64,000 bases of DNA from JBIOHP01 sp044449065 (GTDB taxonomy: Bacteria > Bacteroidota > Ignavibacteria > UBA10030 > SZUA-254): contig JBIOHP010000022.1 of the NCBI GenBank assembly GCA_044449065.1, positions 1 through 64,000 on the forward strand. The letters run 5' to 3'. The notes under the pieces were generated by a model, which saw nothing but the letters and a program-made list of their open reading frames with translations, was not told the origin of the DNA and searched no databases. Position numbers and translations under genes: made by a program. Of the stretch, positions 34,482 through 43,092 are shown one piece after another. Every line of letters begins with the position of its first letter. The first letter of the stretch is position 1.

Positions 34482-34509
34482 TAGGGCAGGCATAATGTAC
34501 CTGCCCCTA
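34482..34509. repeat. Small intergenic palindrome
   Basis: TAGGGCAGG and CCTGCCCCTA arms around CATAATGTA. The sequence is of a kind widely dispersed in bacterial genomes. It lies just past the stop of the ric gene and may help end that transcript. Confidence 0.55.
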
Positions 34510-34530
34510 CGGAGTGTTCTGAATTTATTT

Positions 34531-35259
34531 TTATTTTCCCATCAACTCCTTCTCAAGCGCGATTGCTTTGGGGAACAAAATGTTGTTTTCGAGGTGAACA
34601 TGGCGATGAAGATCTTCTTCAAACTGCTGCAATTCTTTATAGCTCACGCGATAGGTTGTGCAGGCGTCTTCAGGGGGAACGTAGCTCTTGCTCAGCGAGC
34701 GTACTTCGTATAACTCGTCTCCAGCGGCTTTATGCTCGGCTTCCATCATTGCAATCGGGTTTTGAACTGTACCGAATGGAGAAGAGGGGATCATCCCGCC
34801 ATTCCGATTCGAGTTCACAAGCGTCTTGATGTAGGGAAAAAGCATGTGTTCTTCCTTCATCATGTGGTTTTGCATATCCGCCGCAACGATTGCAAAATGA
34901 CGGTCAATTTCAATGACTTCCGGATGATTGGCTCCATGCACAGTGGCAACCTTCTGGGTGTGCGCATAAATAATTGGGGTCGATTCACGGACATACTTGT
35001 GATGAACGTTCACGATATAATCGATCAACTCATCTATAGGCCATTCGGCAAAATTCGGCGTGTCCGATTGCCCGGCATTGGATAACCGTTCAAGTTCTGC
35101 AAAGACCGTTGCTGCGTTGATGTTTTTATCGGAACATGCCTGTTCTATAGTGACCCCGCCTTTGCAGCAGAAATCGAGAGAGTATTTCTCGAAGATAGCG
35201 GCTGCGCGGTAGTCGCTCGTGACTATTGATTTGATGGTAGCGTTTTGTAATTGTTCCAT
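34531..35259 (-). CDS. ric: Iron-sulfur cluster repair di-iron protein (RIC/YtfE/ScdA)
   Basis: A 242-residue protein that repairs Fe-S clusters after nitric oxide or oxidative damage. The N-terminal ScdA_N domain (DUF542) shows 'IVTSDYRAAAIFEKYSLDFC' and a Cys-Cys-Lys-Gly motif. The C-terminal hemerythrin-like domain carries the di-iron ligands, with His in 'VHHKYV', 'HGANHPEV', 'HMMKEEHMLFPY', 'EAEHKAAG' and 'HRHVHLENNILFPKA'. It lies 30 bases downstream of the Crp/Fnr gene on the same strand, so a nitrosative-stress operon is likely. Confidence 0.95.
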   Translation of the reverse strand: MEQLQNATIKSIVTSDYRAAAIFEKYSLDFCCKGGVTIEQACSDKNINAATVFAELERLSNAGQSDTPNFAEWPIDELIDYIVNVHHKYVRESTPIIYAHTQKVATVHGANHPEVIEIDRHFAIVAADMQNHMMKEEHMLFPYIKTLVNSNRNGGMIPSSPFGTVQNPIAMMEAEHKAAGDELYEVRSLSKSYVPPEDACTTYRVSYKELQQFEEDLHRHVHLENNILFPKAIALEKELMGK

Positions 35260-35289
35260 AACTTAGAGTTCCTTATGATTTTTGTTAGA

Positions 35290-35952
35290 TTATTTCCAGA
35301 GAATCTTTCCTTCATCGTCGAGAGTGAGAAGATGTTTCTGCTCCATCGATTTAATGGAGCGGATCACGGTTTCCACCCGGAGACCCGTCATATCGGCAAG
35401 TTGCTGCCTGGTAAACGGGACAAGGTACGGTGCGCCCCTCGCCATGGTCTTATCGCTGTGCCGGAAATATTCGATGAGCGTGCTCAACCGATGATCTGCT
35501 TCCTCGACGGCAATTTCCATCAGCATCATCGATTTGTAAATCAGCCGCCCGCTCAACACCTGGGTGACCTTCAGATGCACATCGAAGTTTTCCCGCAACA
35601 GTTTGATGAACTGATCGTACGGGCATTTCCAGACCTCGCTGTCAGTTACCGCAACAGCGGACGCCGGATAGGGCATATGATTAAAGAAGGGCGGCTCGCC
35701 GAAGCTGTTCCCGTCTTCAAAATATCCTTGCACGAATTCGCGCCCATCTTCATTATAGTTACGCATCTTAATTTTGCCCGTCCGCACGATAAAGAAATGG
35801 GTGGCGTTTTCCCCCTGTTCAAAGAGCGCCTCGCTCTTTTTACAAGAGATAATTTTTGCGCCGTATTTCTTTAGAATTGCTTCCGGTATCATTCCCGTTT
35901 CGACGTTTTTCGAAGAATGTTGTTTACTGTTTTTCTTAGTTAAAGCTACCAT
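35290..35952 (-). CDS. Crp/Fnr-family transcriptional regulator
   Basis: A 220-residue regulator. A cyclic-nucleotide-binding-type beta-roll ('FFIVRTGKIKMRNYNEDGRE', 'GNSFGEPPFFNH') is followed by a long dimer helix and a winged helix-turn-helix ('FTRQQLADMTGLRVETVIRS'). There is no N-terminal Cys cluster like FNR, so an NO- or haem-sensing DNR/NnrR-like regulator or another effector is more likely; that is inferred from its neighbour ric. Its start faces the secreted propeller gene at 36226 across a 270-base AT-rich divergent region. Confidence 0.9.
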   Translation of the reverse strand: MVALTKKNSKQHSSKNVETGMIPEAILKKYGAKIISCKKSEALFEQGENATHFFIVRTGKIKMRNYNEDGREFVQGYFEDGNSFGEPPFFNHMPYPASAVAVTDSEVWKCPYDQFIKLLRENFDVHLKVTQVLSGRLIYKSMMLMEIAVEEADHRLSTLIEYFRHSDKTMARGAPYLVPFTRQQLADMTGLRVETVIRSIKSMEQKHLLTLDDEGKILWK

Positions 35953-36225
35953 AATTCACCCTGAGTAGTTTATGACCTAACGCATAAGATAATATCGATA
36001 TAATGGTCATTTTTTGCACAATTGGTAGATAATGGATCATTATAATCTAATATCCTTTCGATTCTGACATTTACTTTTTTTCATTGATTATTCCCTACAA
36101 GTTAAAGAATTAACTATATCTCAATTTTCCTAAAGTTTTCCCTAAAATAATTTTTTAAATCGTTGATTTTCCCTTATCTTATTCATATAAATACATCTTG
36201 TTTAACCATGTGATTGATTACTCTC

Positions 36226-39200
36226 ATGAACCACAGAATTACAAATTTCGTGTTAAAAGGATTTGGGGGAATCCTTATTTTAGCTTCGTTTTGCCTCTCG
36301 TTTCTTTACTTCCAGAATTCCAATTTACAGAAGGTCGTCGACCAGCGCAAACTTGCGTTTGAACGGAGCGATCAAGATCGTGAGGACGTAAAATCCGATA
36401 AAGATTGGTTTATGATGCAAAGGATGTATCCGCATAATTCCTTGCCGAAACAGGTCACTCAGAAGATGAAACGGTCTGTGGATGCTTTTGTTGCTAAAAG
36501 CCAGGCACACGCTTCAACAATGTCGATGAGTTCCTGGAAGTTAGTCGGTCCGACAAATATTGGCGGCAGGATCACGGCGATTATTATTCATCCCACCGAT
36601 CCGAATACAATGTACGCCGGCGCGGCATCGGGAGGAGTTTGGAAAACGACGGATTTTGGCGGGACATGGAGTAACGTATTTAACGAAAGTTTTTCAATTG
36701 GATCTCTTGCCTTCGATCCGCAGAACCCCAATATCATTTATGTCGGCACCGGCGAGGCAAATCCCTCCAGCACCGATACATATCCCGGAAATGGAATCTG
36801 GCGTTCAATCGATGCAGGGGCAACATGGACGAATCTCGGACTTGCCGAGACGGGACATATCGGCAAGATTGTTATTAATCCGCAAAATTCAAATACGATA
36901 TTTATCGCTGCATTGGGATTATACCGTTCGAAAGCAATAGACCGGGGAGTTTACAAATCGACGGATAGGGGAGCGACCTGGAACAAAGTACTATTTGTGG
37001 ATGACACGACCGGTTGCACCGATTTACAGATGGATCCGAGCGATACAACACGGCTTCTCGCTGCGACGTTCACCTACTACCGGACACTTCCGTACGTTTA
37101 CCGTTGTGGACCGGGCAGCGGATTATATCTCACCACTACAGCCGGAAGTTCATGGTCGCAGGTAACGAGCGGGTTCCCGTATAACAATCCAGATATCGGG
37201 AGAATCTCCATCGATTTTGCGCCTGCAGACCCCGCAATCGTCTATGCGCTTGTTGCGAATGGAGGCGGATACAACTGGTATGGTGTTTATAAAAGCACAG
37301 ATCATGGGTCAACATGGTTGCTGTGGTTCATCAATGCCGGAACATATTCTGAGAGCCAGGTTTGGTATAATTGTATAATTAAAGTCGATCCTGTCTCTGC
37401 CGGTCACGTATGGGCTGGTATGACTTATCTATATAGTTCTGTTAATGGAGCTAATTCATTTGGGTATTCTCCATATTCTGGAGACTACCATGTCGATTTT
37501 CATGCAATGGCTTATGCTCCATCAGATCCTACGAAGGTAGTGATTGGCAATGACGGCGGAGTATTTACATCCACCGACGGCGGCTCCAATTGGACGAAGT
37601 CCATGAATCTTCCGATCACGCAATTTTACGCGGGAAATTTTGCCACGAGCAATCCCAATTACCTGATGGGGGGATCGCAGGATAATAGCACCATGAGAAC
37701 GTATACAGGAGTTCAGAATTCGTGGAATATATTCTATGGCGGCGACGGATTCGTGTGTATGGTCGATCCCACAGATTCGGAAGACGTCTATGCCGAATCT
37801 CAGAATGGCGGATTGGGATATTCCACCGATGGAGGGGCAACATTTAACGGCGGAACTACCGGAATCAATCCCTCTGAACCGGTGAACTGGATGGTGCCGA
37901 TTGCAATGGATTTAGAAAATCCTCAAACTCTCTATACCGGCACAAACTATCTTTATCAAACTACAAACGGGATGCAATCCTGGACAAAAATATCTCCCAT
38001 GCTCACGTATAATCAACCCGGTTTCTACAGCACGTTATCGACCATTGACGTCTCGCAAACAGATCCGGGAGTAGTTTATGCCGGCACCGGCGATGGCCGT
38101 TTGTGGGTAACAACCAGCGGAGGATCGAGCTGGCAAGACATCACGGCGGGGCTTCCGTTGCGATGGATATCGCGTGTAACCGTCGATCCGCATCAAAGTA
38201 ATATTGCGTATGTAACACTCTCCGGTTTCCGGGAATATGATTTTCAAGGTCACATCTATCGTACATCCAATTGGGGTGCCTCATGGACGGATATCGGCGC
38301 CACCCTTCCCGATGTACCGCTGAATGATGTGGTTGTTGATCCTGTGTACGCAAATGTTCTCTATATCGCATCGGATTTAAATGTCATGGCAACAACCGAT
38401 CTTGGAGCACACTGGAGCGTACTGGGGAATAATCTTCCCGCTATCACTGTGCATGATCTTGCGTATCATAGTCAAACGAGAACGCTTGCAGCGTTCACTC
38501 ACGGCAGGTCAGTGTATACCTATAATCTGCCTAATTGGTCTCTGGCAGGTTACACTGTAGTTTCATTGCGCGGAGGATGGAACCTCGTATCAAATCCTGT
38601 TCAAGCTCCCGATAGCAGCGTCCACACCTTGTTTCCACGGGCGCTCACGCAGGCGTTCGATTACTCTACTGGTGTGGGTTATACACCGCACGATTCGCTC
38701 CGACGCGGCGAGGGTTTCTGGGTGAAGTTTCCGGATACAACCGGATTAATGTCAGTTCTCTCGAATCCCAAAATAACCGGTATGTCCATTCCGGTGCAGG
38801 CGGGTTGGAATCTCATCGGCTCGGTGTCTGATGATGTTCCCGTAAATACGGTTGGCGCCAGCACGCCGGGGATGGTCACCTCAAAGTTTTTCGGATATAA
38901 TGGCGGTTACAATACCGTGGATACTATCCATCCGGGGGCAGGATGCTGGGTAAAAGTGAATACCACAGGCGCGTTGATTCTCAATTCGCCGGGGGCATCG
39001 TCGGCAGCGTACAAGATACGCATCGTTCCAACCGATGAACTACCGCCGCCGCCGCCGCCATCGGGGTTGGGAACTCAAACGAGCGAGATTCCGACAGCAT
39101 ATTCATTGCAGCAAAACTATCCCAACCCGTTTAACCCGACCACAAAGATAGAATACGCATTGCCTGCCCAATCCCATGTGAGCTTGAAGATATATAATAT

Positions 39201-39378
39201 GCTTGGGCAATTGGTGCAGACCCTGGTGGATCAGGATCAAAGTACAGGATTTAAATCGATTGCGTGGAATGCGGAAAAATTTCCCAGTGGAGTATATTTT
39301 TACCGTCTTGAAGCGGTGGATGAAATGAATGCAACCCATTCGATCCATCAGGATAAAAAAATGGTGCTGATTAAATAG
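36226..39378 (+). CDS. Secreted VPS10/BNR-type beta-propeller protein with type IX sorting domain
   Basis: About 1050 residues. A hydrophobic signal at residues 10-28 precedes many BNR/sortilin-like blades with 'TTDFGGTW', 'SIDAGATWTNL', 'STDRGATWNKV', 'STDGGATFN' and 'TSGGSSWQDI' (Asp-box pattern) to about residue 780. A linker with two similar 'GWNLV/IGS' modules and a run of prolines follows. The C terminus has 'LQQNYPNPFNPTTKIEYALP', 'LGQLVQTLVD' and 'PSGVYFYRLEA', the T9SS type A sorting module. It is therefore probably exported and attached to or released from the outer surface. The ATG at 36226 is preferred over a TTG at 36214. Ligand or enzyme activity is unknown. Confidence 0.9.
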   Translation: MNHRITNFVLKGFGGILILASFCLSFLYFQNSNLQKVVDQRKLAFERSDQDREDVKSDKDWFMMQRMYPHNSLPKQVTQKMKRSVDAFVAKSQAHASTMSMSSWKLVGPTNIGGRITAIIIHPTDPNTMYAGAASGGVWKTTDFGGTWSNVFNESFSIGSLAFDPQNPNIIYVGTGEANPSSTDTYPGNGIWRSIDAGATWTNLGLAETGHIGKIVINPQNSNTIFIAALGLYRSKAIDRGVYKSTDRGATWNKVLFVDDTTGCTDLQMDPSDTTRLLAATFTYYRTLPYVYRCGPGSGLYLTTTAGSSWSQVTSGFPYNNPDIGRISIDFAPADPAIVYALVANGGGYNWYGVYKSTDHGSTWLLWFINAGTYSESQVWYNCIIKVDPVSAGHVWAGMTYLYSSVNGANSFGYSPYSGDYHVDFHAMAYAPSDPTKVVIGNDGGVFTSTDGGSNWTKSMNLPITQFYAGNFATSNPNYLMGGSQDNSTMRTYTGVQNSWNIFYGGDGFVCMVDPTDSEDVYAESQNGGLGYSTDGGATFNGGTTGINPSEPVNWMVPIAMDLENPQTLYTGTNYLYQTTNGMQSWTKISPMLTYNQPGFYSTLSTIDVSQTDPGVVYAGTGDGRLWVTTSGGSSWQDITAGLPLRWISRVTVDPHQSNIAYVTLSGFREYDFQGHIYRTSNWGASWTDIGATLPDVPLNDVVVDPVYANVLYIASDLNVMATTDLGAHWSVLGNNLPAITVHDLAYHSQTRTLAAFTHGRSVYTYNLPNWSLAGYTVVSLRGGWNLVSNPVQAPDSSVHTLFPRALTQAFDYSTGVGYTPHDSLRRGEGFWVKFPDTTGLMSVLSNPKITGMSIPVQAGWNLIGSVSDDVPVNTVGASTPGMVTSKFFGYNGGYNTVDTIHPGAGCWVKVNTTGALILNSPGASSAAYKIRIVPTDELPPPPPPSGLGTQTSEIPTAYSLQQNYPNPFNPTTKIEYALPAQSHVSLKIYNMLGQLVQTLVDQDQSTGFKSIAWNAEKFPSGVYFYRLEAVDEMNATHSIHQDKKMVLIK

Positions 39379-39403
39379 TAATTTTGTATAAACCAGTATT
39401 TTT

Positions 39404-39437
39404 AAAGCCCTGCATCGAAACATGCGGGGCTTTTTTG
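39404..39437. terminator. Rho-independent terminator
   Basis: AAAGCCCTGCAT pairs with ATGCGGGGCTTT around CGAAAC, followed by a T-run. It lies 25 bases after the stop of the large propeller gene. Confidence 0.85.
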
Positions 39438-39568
39438 TTAAGCTAAGTTGTGAATATTCAAAACTTTACATCTTTGGGCAGTATGAAATCTTATATTTAT
39501 GAATGATAGATTTATGGTTTAGAAATACTATCCAGAGAAAAAATATATATAAATTCTGATAAAATTCC

Positions 39569-39597
39569 TTGACATTAAATCTATATTTATTTAAATT
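39569..39597 (+). promoter_or_regulatory. Candidate promoter for the glycosidase-like operon
   Basis: TTGACA at 39569-39574, a 17-base AT-rich spacer and TAAATT at 39592-39597, about 107 bases upstream of the first gene of a two-gene unit. A perfect AGGAGG then precedes the ATG at 39704. Confidence 0.5.
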
Positions 39598-39703
39598 TTG
39601 GAGTAATTTGAGGCTGTAGCATCATTCAATAAAATTTGTTTTAAGAAATAATAATGCGATCAGAAAAATCACATTCACACACCATAAACTCATAGGAGGA
39701 CTT

Positions 39704-40714
39704 ATGAGACTCAAAATCTATGTTCCAATCATAATCTGTTCAATTCTTTTACTGTTTTCATGTTTTGCCAGCAGTCAGACTGTATGGCAAAAATATTCTG
39801 GGAATCCGGTGCTGCCGAATTCAGTAAATAATCCAAATGCACCATTCACGTATCCCTGGACGTATTCACCGGGAGTGATGTACGACAATAATCGCGGGCT
39901 GTATCGCATGTGGTTCTGTGACGATTATAACCATAGCTATGCAATATCAACCGCTATTTCACGTAATGGAATAGATTGGTTTATCGACATGAATAATCCT
40001 GTCTTAACACATGGCCAGGCAGGTTCTTTTGATGCCCTGCTAACCGCTGATCCATCCGTTATCTATGACGGCACGAACTATAAAATGTATTACACCGCTT
40101 ACAACGGCAACTATTCGATCGGTGTAGCAACATCGCCCGATGGTATTCATTGGGAAAAATATTCCGGGAATCCTGTGATCACCGCTGAAGGTTCGGGGTG
40201 GGAATCCAACACGGCTTCGAAATCAGCAGTGGTTTTTTCTGATGGTCACTATTTGATGATGTACGTTGGAAGTGGAAATCTCGGATATGCAATCGGTCTT
40301 GCTACATCAACAGATGGTTACCACTGGGTGAAAGAACCATCAAATCCTGTACTGGTTCATGGCGATGCGGGAACTTGGGATAACGTCGGAGTTCATATCG
40401 TGGGATTTGCAAAAAGCGATAGTACCTATTATTTGATGTTTGATGGTTTTGAAAACATCTCCTACGGCCTCGCGACATCGAGCGATGCCGTTCATTGGAC
40501 AAAATATGCTCAAAACCCTGTGATGGTAAATTCCAACCCGGATCTTTGGGTTTTTGGAAACATGATTGCAAAGGACAACGAATTAAAATTGTGGTATACG
40601 TGCAATCTGCAAATCTGCTATGCGACTTCCAGTCTCACGCTATCGAACAATCAACAGGTAAAAATGCTTCCTATCAAAAAAGTCAACAACAATAAAAAAG
40701 GAGGTGCAAAATGA
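39704..40714 (+). CDS. Secreted five-bladed propeller protein (GH43/GH32-like fold)
   Basis: A 336-residue protein with a signal peptide ('IIICSILLLFSCFASS'). Repeated blades carry 'KYSGNPVL', 'PGVMYDNNRGLYRMWFCD', 'DPSVIYDGTNYKMYYTAY' and 'GIHWEKYSGNPVI', the furanosidase-superfamily (GH32/43/62/68/117/130-like) pattern. The conserved catalytic acids are not certain by eye, so it may be a glycosidase or a binding propeller. The start has a perfect AGGAGG five bases upstream. It overlaps the next gene by four bases (ATGA), whose first half is a paralogous propeller, so the pair arose by duplication. Confidence 0.85.
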   Translation: MRLKIYVPIIICSILLLFSCFASSQTVWQKYSGNPVLPNSVNNPNAPFTYPWTYSPGVMYDNNRGLYRMWFCDDYNHSYAISTAISRNGIDWFIDMNNPVLTHGQAGSFDALLTADPSVIYDGTNYKMYYTAYNGNYSIGVATSPDGIHWEKYSGNPVITAEGSGWESNTASKSAVVFSDGHYLMMYVGSGNLGYAIGLATSTDGYHWVKEPSNPVLVHGDAGTWDNVGVHIVGFAKSDSTYYLMFDGFENISYGLATSSDAVHWTKYAQNPVMVNSNPDLWVFGNMIAKDNELKLWYTCNLQICYATSSLTLSNNQQVKMLPIKKVNNNKKGGAK

Positions 40715-42972
40715 AAACGACCATAAAAATAATATTCCTCGCAATTCTATTTGGATTGACGTTTTCACTAACATTTTCTCAATCGAATTGGACGCGGTAT
40801 GCGGGTAACCCGGTTCTCATTGCAGCCGGAAGCGATCCGAACCAAATGATCTATGCGTACGAACCCTCTGTGTTATTTGACAGCGTTCAGCATATTTATA
40901 AAATGTGGTTCATCTCGAATACCGGAAACCAGAATTGTATTTCCTACGCTATTTCACAGGATGGATTAAACTGGTCTTTATATGCCGGTAATCCTGTCTT
41001 GTTAAAGGGACTGCCGGGAGATTTTGATGGATATTCTATATCAAGCCCGAGCGTCATTTTTAACGGCGCCGCATATACCATGTATTATACCGGAAATAGT
41101 TCTTCACTCATTTCTTCGATAGGAATGGCCACCTCCACAGACGGAATAAATTGGACAAAACACAATCAACCTGTTTTGACAGGCACTCTGGCGTCGTGGA
41201 ATTCAGCATTTGTCTCCTATCCAAATGTTTATTTCGACGGAAATAAATATTATATGTGGTATACCGGAAGTAACGGAAGCATCTCCAGAATCGGGTTGGC
41301 AACTTCTCCTGATGGCATCGCATGGACAAATGACGCCAACAATCCGGTGCTCACAGCATCTCTTTCGGGATGGGATTCACAGGATCTCACCGGTTCGACG
41401 GTGACGAAAATCGGCAACACATTCTATATGTTCTATCTCGGCGATAGTACCGGTGTTTGTTGTAGCCAAAATATGGGATATGCTTTTTCAAACGACGGTG
41501 TACATTGGTTGAAATCAGTGAATAATCCTATTTTCAAGCCCCAACCCAATTCGTGGGATGATTTGTCGCTGGGAAGCGTGTCTGTTCTCGACATAAATGA
41601 TACGCTTCGATTATGGTATTCTGCGGAGCACGGAGCTTCGTGGCAGACAGGTTATGCAACCTCAATCCTATCAGAATCCGGCATCCCGGGTAATACTATC
41701 CGCCTTAAAGTTGGGCGCACCCACGCATTCAAACATGATACGGTTACGGTTGCCCTGCATGCCGATTTCCCGAATGGGAAGTCGTACAGTTCGTGCCAAT
41801 TCATTCTTTCCGGTTTTGAACAACATGGATTGGCGTTCCTTAATCTCGATACGGTAAAAACGATCATCGGATCAAATGGCTGGAATTACCAGTTCAATAA
41901 TAATGATTCAACGCTATTGATCGCATCGGCGGGCGCCCAGGATATTTTCGGAGGCGGCAACCTGTTTAATTTCAAGTTTCTGGTGGATGGCGATCCGATA
42001 AAAACAGTCCCGATCAATATTGTTTCGGCGATATTTAATACGGGCGCCGATTCGGTTGCCTGGACGAATGGAGGTATCGATATCCTTCGACCCATGCCGG
42101 GCGACGTCGATCTTAGTGGGGTAGTTCAAGCGTATGACGCCTCGTTGATCCTGAAGTATCTTGTCGGATTGGATACCCTGGATCATTGTCAGCTTACCAA
42201 CGCAGATGTGACGGGTGACTCAAGCGTTTCAGCGGCAGATGCTCGTTCAATTTTACGATATGTTGTCGGGTTGATCACCTCATTCCCGGATACTCTTACG
42301 CATGGTCTCGTCGCATCGGGAACGGTTCAACTTTCTCCGATCCATGCTCAAACCGGCGATATCATATCGTTCATGGTTAATCTTGATGAAGCTCAAAATC
42401 TTATTTCATCCGAGGGATTATTGAAATATGATAAGACTATTTTACAGTACGTTGGCACAGGAAGTTCCGATCTGCTCGATAGCTTTATCACGAACAATAC
42501 GCCGGGCGAGATCCGGTTTGCAGGATATAAAAACGATGTAGCAAATCAATCCGGGAAATTGATGGTTATTAAATTTAAAGTGCTGGGATTATCCGGCAGA
42601 ACCACGATTTCATTGAACAAGCTCCGCTTGAACGAAGGGCGCGTCGTGGAAAACGCAGGATCATCAGACGTGATTCTTGGCGTTGCCGATACTCCCGATG
42701 CGCTGCCTGTTCAATACGCGCTCGAGCAGAACTATCCGAACCCGTTCAATCCGTCTACAAATATCCGCTATCAGCTTCCGCAGCAGAGCCATGTATTAAT
42801 AAAGATCTATAATCTTCTGGGTCAGGAAGTGGCAACGCTGGTGGATGAAGTCCAAAGCGCGGGATTCAAATCAGTATCGTTCAACGCAAATAATTTCCCC
42901 AGCGGCGTTTACATTTGCCAGTTACATGCGGGCATCTACACCGATGTGAAAAAGATTGTTTTAATGAAATAA
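40711..42972 (+). CDS. Secreted propeller protein with cohesin-like and dockerin domains and type IX sorting domain
   Basis: A 753-residue multidomain protein. Signal peptide at residues 1-25. A five-bladed GH43-like propeller runs to about 330, paralogous to the upstream gene. A cohesin-like beta domain follows ('DTVTVALHADFPNGKSYSSC'). A type I dockerin pair is at about 465-525 ('PGDVDLSGVVQAYDASLILK' and 'NADVTGDSSVSAADARSILR', both with Ca-loop Asp/Asn). A second cohesin-like domain follows ('GDIISFMVNLDEAQNLISSE'). The C terminus is a sorting module ('LEQNYPNPFNPSTNIRYQLP'). AAAGGAGG lies ahead of the start. Having cohesin-like and dockerin parts in one chain could allow self-assembly; that is inference. 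Confidence 0.88.
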   Translation: MKTTIKIIFLAILFGLTFSLTFSQSNWTRYAGNPVLIAAGSDPNQMIYAYEPSVLFDSVQHIYKMWFISNTGNQNCISYAISQDGLNWSLYAGNPVLLKGLPGDFDGYSISSPSVIFNGAAYTMYYTGNSSSLISSIGMATSTDGINWTKHNQPVLTGTLASWNSAFVSYPNVYFDGNKYYMWYTGSNGSISRIGLATSPDGIAWTNDANNPVLTASLSGWDSQDLTGSTVTKIGNTFYMFYLGDSTGVCCSQNMGYAFSNDGVHWLKSVNNPIFKPQPNSWDDLSLGSVSVLDINDTLRLWYSAEHGASWQTGYATSILSESGIPGNTIRLKVGRTHAFKHDTVTVALHADFPNGKSYSSCQFILSGFEQHGLAFLNLDTVKTIIGSNGWNYQFNNNDSTLLIASAGAQDIFGGGNLFNFKFLVDGDPIKTVPINIVSAIFNTGADSVAWTNGGIDILRPMPGDVDLSGVVQAYDASLILKYLVGLDTLDHCQLTNADVTGDSSVSAADARSILRYVVGLITSFPDTLTHGLVASGTVQLSPIHAQTGDIISFMVNLDEAQNLISSEGLLKYDKTILQYVGTGSSDLLDSFITNNTPGEIRFAGYKNDVANQSGKLMVIKFKVLGLSGRTTISLNKLRLNEGRVVENAGSSDVILGVADTPDALPVQYALEQNYPNPFNPSTNIRYQLPQQSHVLIKIYNLLGQEVATLVDEVQSAGFKSVSFNANNFPSGVYICQLHAGIYTDVKKIVLMK

Positions 42973-42999
42973 CACCCGCAGAATTCTTCCTTACGATGT

Positions 43000-43033
43000 A
43001 AAAAGCCGCCCCGACATTCGAGGCGGCTTTTTT
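43000..43033. terminator. Bidirectional rho-independent terminator
   Basis: AAAAGCCGCC and GGCGGCTTTTTT arms around CCGACATTCGA, between convergent secreted-protein genes. A- and T-tracts on both sides allow it to serve both. Confidence 0.88.
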
Positions 43034-43092
43034 ATCAATAATTGTTCATTAAAGAACTGGCAAGCGTTTGGTTCTCCATGCCTCATTAATTC

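Noticed and set aside
35251..35874. Plus-strand frame opposite the Crp/Fnr gene
   Set aside because: Antisense to a regulator with intact sensor and helix-turn-helix blocks.
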